Shown here: piece after piece, positions 60,301 through 64,000 of the stretch
Position numbering within the stretch: position 1 is the first letter of the stretch
How the letters are laid out: each line of letters opens with the position of its first letter
Source of the DNA: Sipunculus nudus
Lineage: Eukaryota > Annelida > Sipuncula > Golfingiida > Sipunculidae
Direction of reading: 5' to 3'
Assembly: GCA_026874595.1 (NCBI GenBank)
Contig: CM049315.1
Coordinates: forward strand, 79,440,065 to 79,504,064
DNA length: 64,000 nt
The notes under the pieces: generated by a model
What the model saw: the letters and a program-made list of their open reading frames with translations, nothing else
What the model was told of the DNA's origin: nothing
The model's database searches: none
Position numbers and translations under genes: made by a program

Positions 60301-62090
60301 AATGTTGGAGGCCCTGCATCAGTCCTCACGCTGTGTTCAGTGGATCTCTATCCTCCTGCTGAATATAAAACAGTCTGAATTGATCAGATCAGTTAATTAA
60401 TGGTCCATGAAAACACAGATTCACTCCAATTATGCATCAACAAAATTCTAATGAGAAAAGTTGCTTCAAAATGTAGTTTAAAATTAGCAAAATTTGGTTT
60501 CAGAAATGGAAGGCCTAGATGTTGGGTCTAAAATTCACCCTTTTTCACAAATACCAGCTTGTGTGGAATAAGGATTGCAATTCATCCTGTCATGGAGGTC
60601 ACCATAATGGAGCCCAGGTGTAGGTTGGCCAGATGTGTCAAGGGTAAGTACCTGCTGAACTCCCCTGCTTTTGTACAACAGGCTGCAGTTGGCCTTGCTG
60701 GGCTGGGCTGGCAACCTGTGGAGGAATGTTTGAGGCCCTGCATCAGTCCTCACGCTGTGGTCAGTGGATCTCTATCTTCCCGTTGAATATAAAACAGTTT
60801 GAATTGATCAGATCAGTTAATTAATGGTCCATGAAAACACAAGATTCCCTCCAATTATGCATCAGCAAAATTCCAATGAGAAAAGTTGTTCTAGAAAAAG
60901 TTTAAAATTTGCTTTCAGAACTGGAAGGCCTGGAATTGGAGAGAGAATTGAAGGCTAAACTGAATCAGAAGAACTTCCGTACAAATATGTATATGCCTGG
61001 CCCCATAGTCAGCTGTTACACCTGGCCTTGTTAGGCTGGGCTGGGCTGGCAACCTGTGGAGGAATGTTGAAGGCCCTGCATCAGTCCTCACGCTGTGGTC
61101 AGTGGAACACTATCTTCCTGTTGAAAATAAAAAACAGTTTGAATTGATTAGATCAGTTGATTAATGGTAAATGAAAACACAGGTTCACTCCAATTATGCA
61201 TTAACAAAATTCCAATCAGAAAAGTTGCTACAAGAAAATAAGTTTAAAATTAGCAAAATTTGGTTTCAGAAATGGAAGGCCTAGATTTTGGGTCTAAAAA
61301 TCACCCTTTTTAACAAATACCAGCTTGTGTGAATTAAGGATTGCAACTCATCCTTTCATGGAGGTCACGATAATGGAGCCCAGGTGTAGGTTGGCCAGAT
61401 GTGTCATGGGTATGTACCTGCTGAACTCCCCCGGTTTTTTACAACAGGCTGCAGTTGGCCTTGCTGGGCTGGGCTGGCAACCTGTGGAGGAATGTTTGAG
61501 GCCCTCCATCAGTCCTCACGCTGTGGTCAGTGGATCTCTATCTTCCCGTTGAATATAAAACAGTTTGAATTGATCAGATCAGTTAATTAATGGTCCATGA
61601 AAACACAAGATTCCCTCCAATTATGCCTCAGCAAAATTCCAATGAGAAAAGTTGTTCTAGAAAAAGTTTAAAATTTGCTTTCAGAAGTGGAAGGCCTGGA
61701 ATTGGAGAGAGAATTGAAGGCTAAACTGAATCAGAAGAACTTCCTTACAAATATGTATATGCCTGGCCCCATAGTCAGCTGTTACACTTGGCCTTGTTAG
61801 GCTGGGCTGGGCTGGCAACCTGTGGAGGAATGTTGAAGGCCCTGCATCAGTCCTCACGCTGTGGTCAGTGGAACACTATCTTCCTGTGGAAAATAAAAAA
61901 CAGTTTGAATTGATTAGATCAGTTGATTAATGGTAAATGAAAACACAGGTTCACTCCAATTATGCATTAACAAAATTCCAATCAGAAAAGTTGCTACAAA
62001 AAAATAAGTTTAAAATTAGCAAAATTTGGTTTCAGAAATGGAAGGCCTAGATTTTGGGTCTAAAAATCACCCTTTTTAACAAATACCAGC
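51315..62090 (+). repeat. 5,389-bp super-repeat built from 1,541-bp ABAC units
   Basis: ABAC (424+351+424+342 = 1,541 bp) occurs three times, then AC (766 bp), making about 5,389 bp. That block runs 51,315-56,701 and again 56,702-62,090. A anchors fit: 52854, 54395, 55936 and 58243, 59784, 61325. Diagnostic A types match at this distance: the GTCAAGGGTAAGTACC A at 55170 and 60559, and the TATGTATCTGC A at 56702 and 62091. This is three-level ordering: monomer, 1.5-kb unit, 5.4-kb unit. Confidence 0.88.
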
Positions 62091-64000
62091 TTGTGTGAAT
62101 TAAGGATTGCAACTCATCCTTTCATGGAGGTCACGATAATGGAGCCCAGGTGTAGGTTGGCCAGATGTGTCATGGGTATGTATCTGCTGAACTCCCCCGG
62201 TTTTTTACAACAGGCTGCAGTTGGCCTTGCTGGGCTGGGCTGGCAACCTGTGGAGGAATGTTGGAGGCCCTGCATCAGTCCTCACGCTGTGGTCAGTCGA
62301 TCTCTATCTTCCTGTTGAATATAAAACAGTTTGAATTGATCAGATCAGTTAATTAATGGTCCATGAAAACACAAGATTCCCTCCAATTATGCATCAGCAA
62401 AATTCCAATGAGAAAAGTTGTTCTAGAAAAAGTATAAAATTTGCTTTCAGAACTGGAAGGCCTGGAATTGGAGAGAGAATTGAAGGCTAATGGAGCCCAG
62501 GTGTAGGTTGGCCAGATGTGTCAAGGGTAAGTACCTGCTGAACTCCCCTGCTTTTGTACAACAGGCTGCAGTTGGCCTTGCTGGGCTGGGCTGGCAACCT
62601 GTGGAGGAATGTTGGAGGCCCTGCATCAGTCCTCATGCTGTGGTCAGTCGATCTCTATCTTCCTGTTGAATATAAAACAGTTTGAATTGATCAGATCAGT
62701 TAATTAATGGTCCATGAAAACACAAGATTCCCTCCAATTATGCATCAGCAAAATTCCAATGAGAAAAGTTGTTCTAGAAAAAGTATAAAATTTGCTTTCA
62801 GAACTGGAAGGCCTGGAATTGGAGAGAGAATTGAAGGCTAATGGAGCCCAGGTGTAGGTTGGCCAGATGTGTCAAGGGTAAGTACCTGCTGAACTCCCCT
62901 GCTTTTGTACAACAGGCTGCAGTTGGCCTTGCTGGGCTGGGCTGGCAACCTGTGGAGGAATGTTTGAGGCCCTGCATCAGTCCTCACGCTGTGTTCAGTG
63001 GATCTCTATCTTCCTGCTGAATATAAAACAGTCTGAATTGATCAGATCAGTTAATTAATGGTCCATGAAAACACAGATTCACTCCAATTATGCATCAACA
63101 AAATTCCAATGAGAAAAGTTGCTTCCAAATTTAGTTTAAAATTAGCAAAATTTGGTTTCAGAAATGGAAGGCCTAGATGTTGGGTCTAAAATTCACCCTT
63201 TTTCACAAATACCAGCTTGTGTGGAATAAGGATTGCAACTCATCCTTTCATGGAGGTCACGATAATGGAGCCCAGGTGTAGGTTGGCCAGATGTGTCATG
63301 GGTATGTACCTGCTGAACTCCCCCGGTTTTTTACAACAGGCTGCAGTTGGCCTTGCTGGGCTGGGCTGGCAACCTGTGGAGGAATGTTTGAGGCCCTGCA
63401 TCAGTCTTCACGCTGTGTTCAGTGGATCTCTATCTTCCCGTTGAATATAAAACAGTTTGAATTGATCAGATCAGTTAATTAATGGTCCATGAAAACACAA
63501 GATTCCCTCCAATTATGCATCAGCAAAATTCCAATGAGAAAAGTTGTTCTAGAAAAAGTTTAAAATTTGCTTTCAGAACTGGAAGGCCTGGAATTGGAGA
63601 GAGAATTGAAGGCTAAACTGAATCAGAAGAACTTCCGTACAAATATGTATATGCCTGGCCCCATAGTCAGCTGTTACACCTGGCCTTGTTAGGCTGGGCT
63701 GGGCTGGCAACCTGTGGAGGAATGTTGAAGGCCCTGCATCAGTCCTCACGCTGTGGTCAGTGGAACACTATCTTCCTGTTGAAAATAAAAAACAGTTTGA
63801 ATTGATTAGATCAGTTGATTAATGGTAAATGAAAACACAGGTTCACTCCAATTATGCATTAACAAAATTCCAATCAGAAAAGTTGCTACAAGAAAATAAG
63901 TTTAAAATTAGCAAAATTTGGTTTCAGAAATGGAAGGCCTAGATTTTGGGTGTAAAAATCACCCTTTTTAACAAATACCAGCTTGTGTGAATTAAGGATT

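Larger units (their letters stand above)
37104..64000 (+). repeat. 27-kb satellite array of A, B and C monomers
   Basis: About 71 monomers, the last one cut by the window end. All share a core from GGCAACCTGTGGAGGAATG through TCAGTCCTCACGCTGTG, TATAAAACAGTTTGAATTG and AGTTAATTAATGG to ATTCCAATGAGAAAAG. Type A (about 424 bp) enters through GGTCTAAAAATCACCC and GGAATAAGGATTGCAAC. Type B (about 351 bp) enters through GAATTGAAGGCTAATGGAGC. Type C (about 340 bp) enters through AAACTGAATCAGAAGAAC and GCCTGGCCCCATAGTCAGC. Order from the left: AABAACACCACBACAACABBAACACACABBACACABBABACABACABACACABACABACABACACABBACA. The left third is most diverged and irregular, the right most homogenised. Each A carries a 75-codon plus frame (for example 38348-38575); copies differ by amino-acid-changing substitutions, so no gene is called. 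Confidence 0.96.

Noticed and set aside
37104-64000. G-quadruplex from CTGGGCTGGGCTGG and promoter from TATAAAA in each monomer
   Set aside because: There are too few clean G-tracts for a confident quadruplex. TATAAAA in AT-rich satellite has no supporting initiator or transcript evidence.
1-64000. tRNA, rRNA or an operon-like defence or biosynthetic system
   Set aside because: No cloverleaf, rRNA signature or set of adjacent long frames was seen. All long frames fall in repeats or the LINE.

Overview
The window is eukaryotic, repeat-dominated DNA. I found no intact gene, RNA gene, operon, prokaryotic signal or CRISPR array. The dispersed repeats resemble those I know from mollusc, especially bivalve, genomes: a GACG/GACA-tailed element ending in AGCTGAGCTAAAAA, repeats built around GGGCCCATAACTT, and a CTGGCGACTAT-ended element with AAGGTCAAGGTCACGG. 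A bivalve is therefore the likely source, but this rests on recall, not a search.

Layout. (1) 1-17,223: a 35-bp minisatellite, about 245 units, interrupted four times by a 2.1-kb core. Core plus array forms a macrosatellite of about 3.4 kb. Each core contains decayed tandem repeats and, on the minus strand, a two-exon gene-like fragment with a 67-nt intron. (2) 17,224-24,793: a 27-bp minisatellite ordered into units of about 1.5-1.7 kb, each marked by a spacer of about 120 bp. (3) 24,794-27,115: a decayed, 5'-truncated LINE on the minus strand. (4) 27,116-30,607: AT-rich sequence with a 215-bp inverted-repeat element and copies of a dispersed repeat, here called R1. (5) 30,608-32,602: a second block of the 27-bp minisatellite. 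(6) 32,603-35,532: a satellite of about 203 bp with a 562-bp higher-order repeat. (7) 35,533-37,103: AT-rich sequence with two more R1 copies. (8) 37,104-64,000, running off the end: about 71 monomers of three types (A, B, C; about 340-424 bp) organised in nested repeats of 766, 1,541, 2,648 and 5,389 bp.

Most open reading frames here are by-products of tandem repetition. The 27-bp unit is nine codons, so it stays open in several frames on both strands, and the A monomers each carry the same 75-codon frame. The best hints of former or residual gene function are the spliced fragment in the 2.1-kb cores, whose exon is far better conserved than its intron, and the exon-like block with splice-site-like edges in the 37-64 kb satellite. 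Four unrelated tandem families abut within 64 kb, which suggests heterochromatin (pericentromeric, subtelomeric or interstitial). Very similar blocks 2.6 and 5.4 kb apart also mean the assembly needs long-read support.
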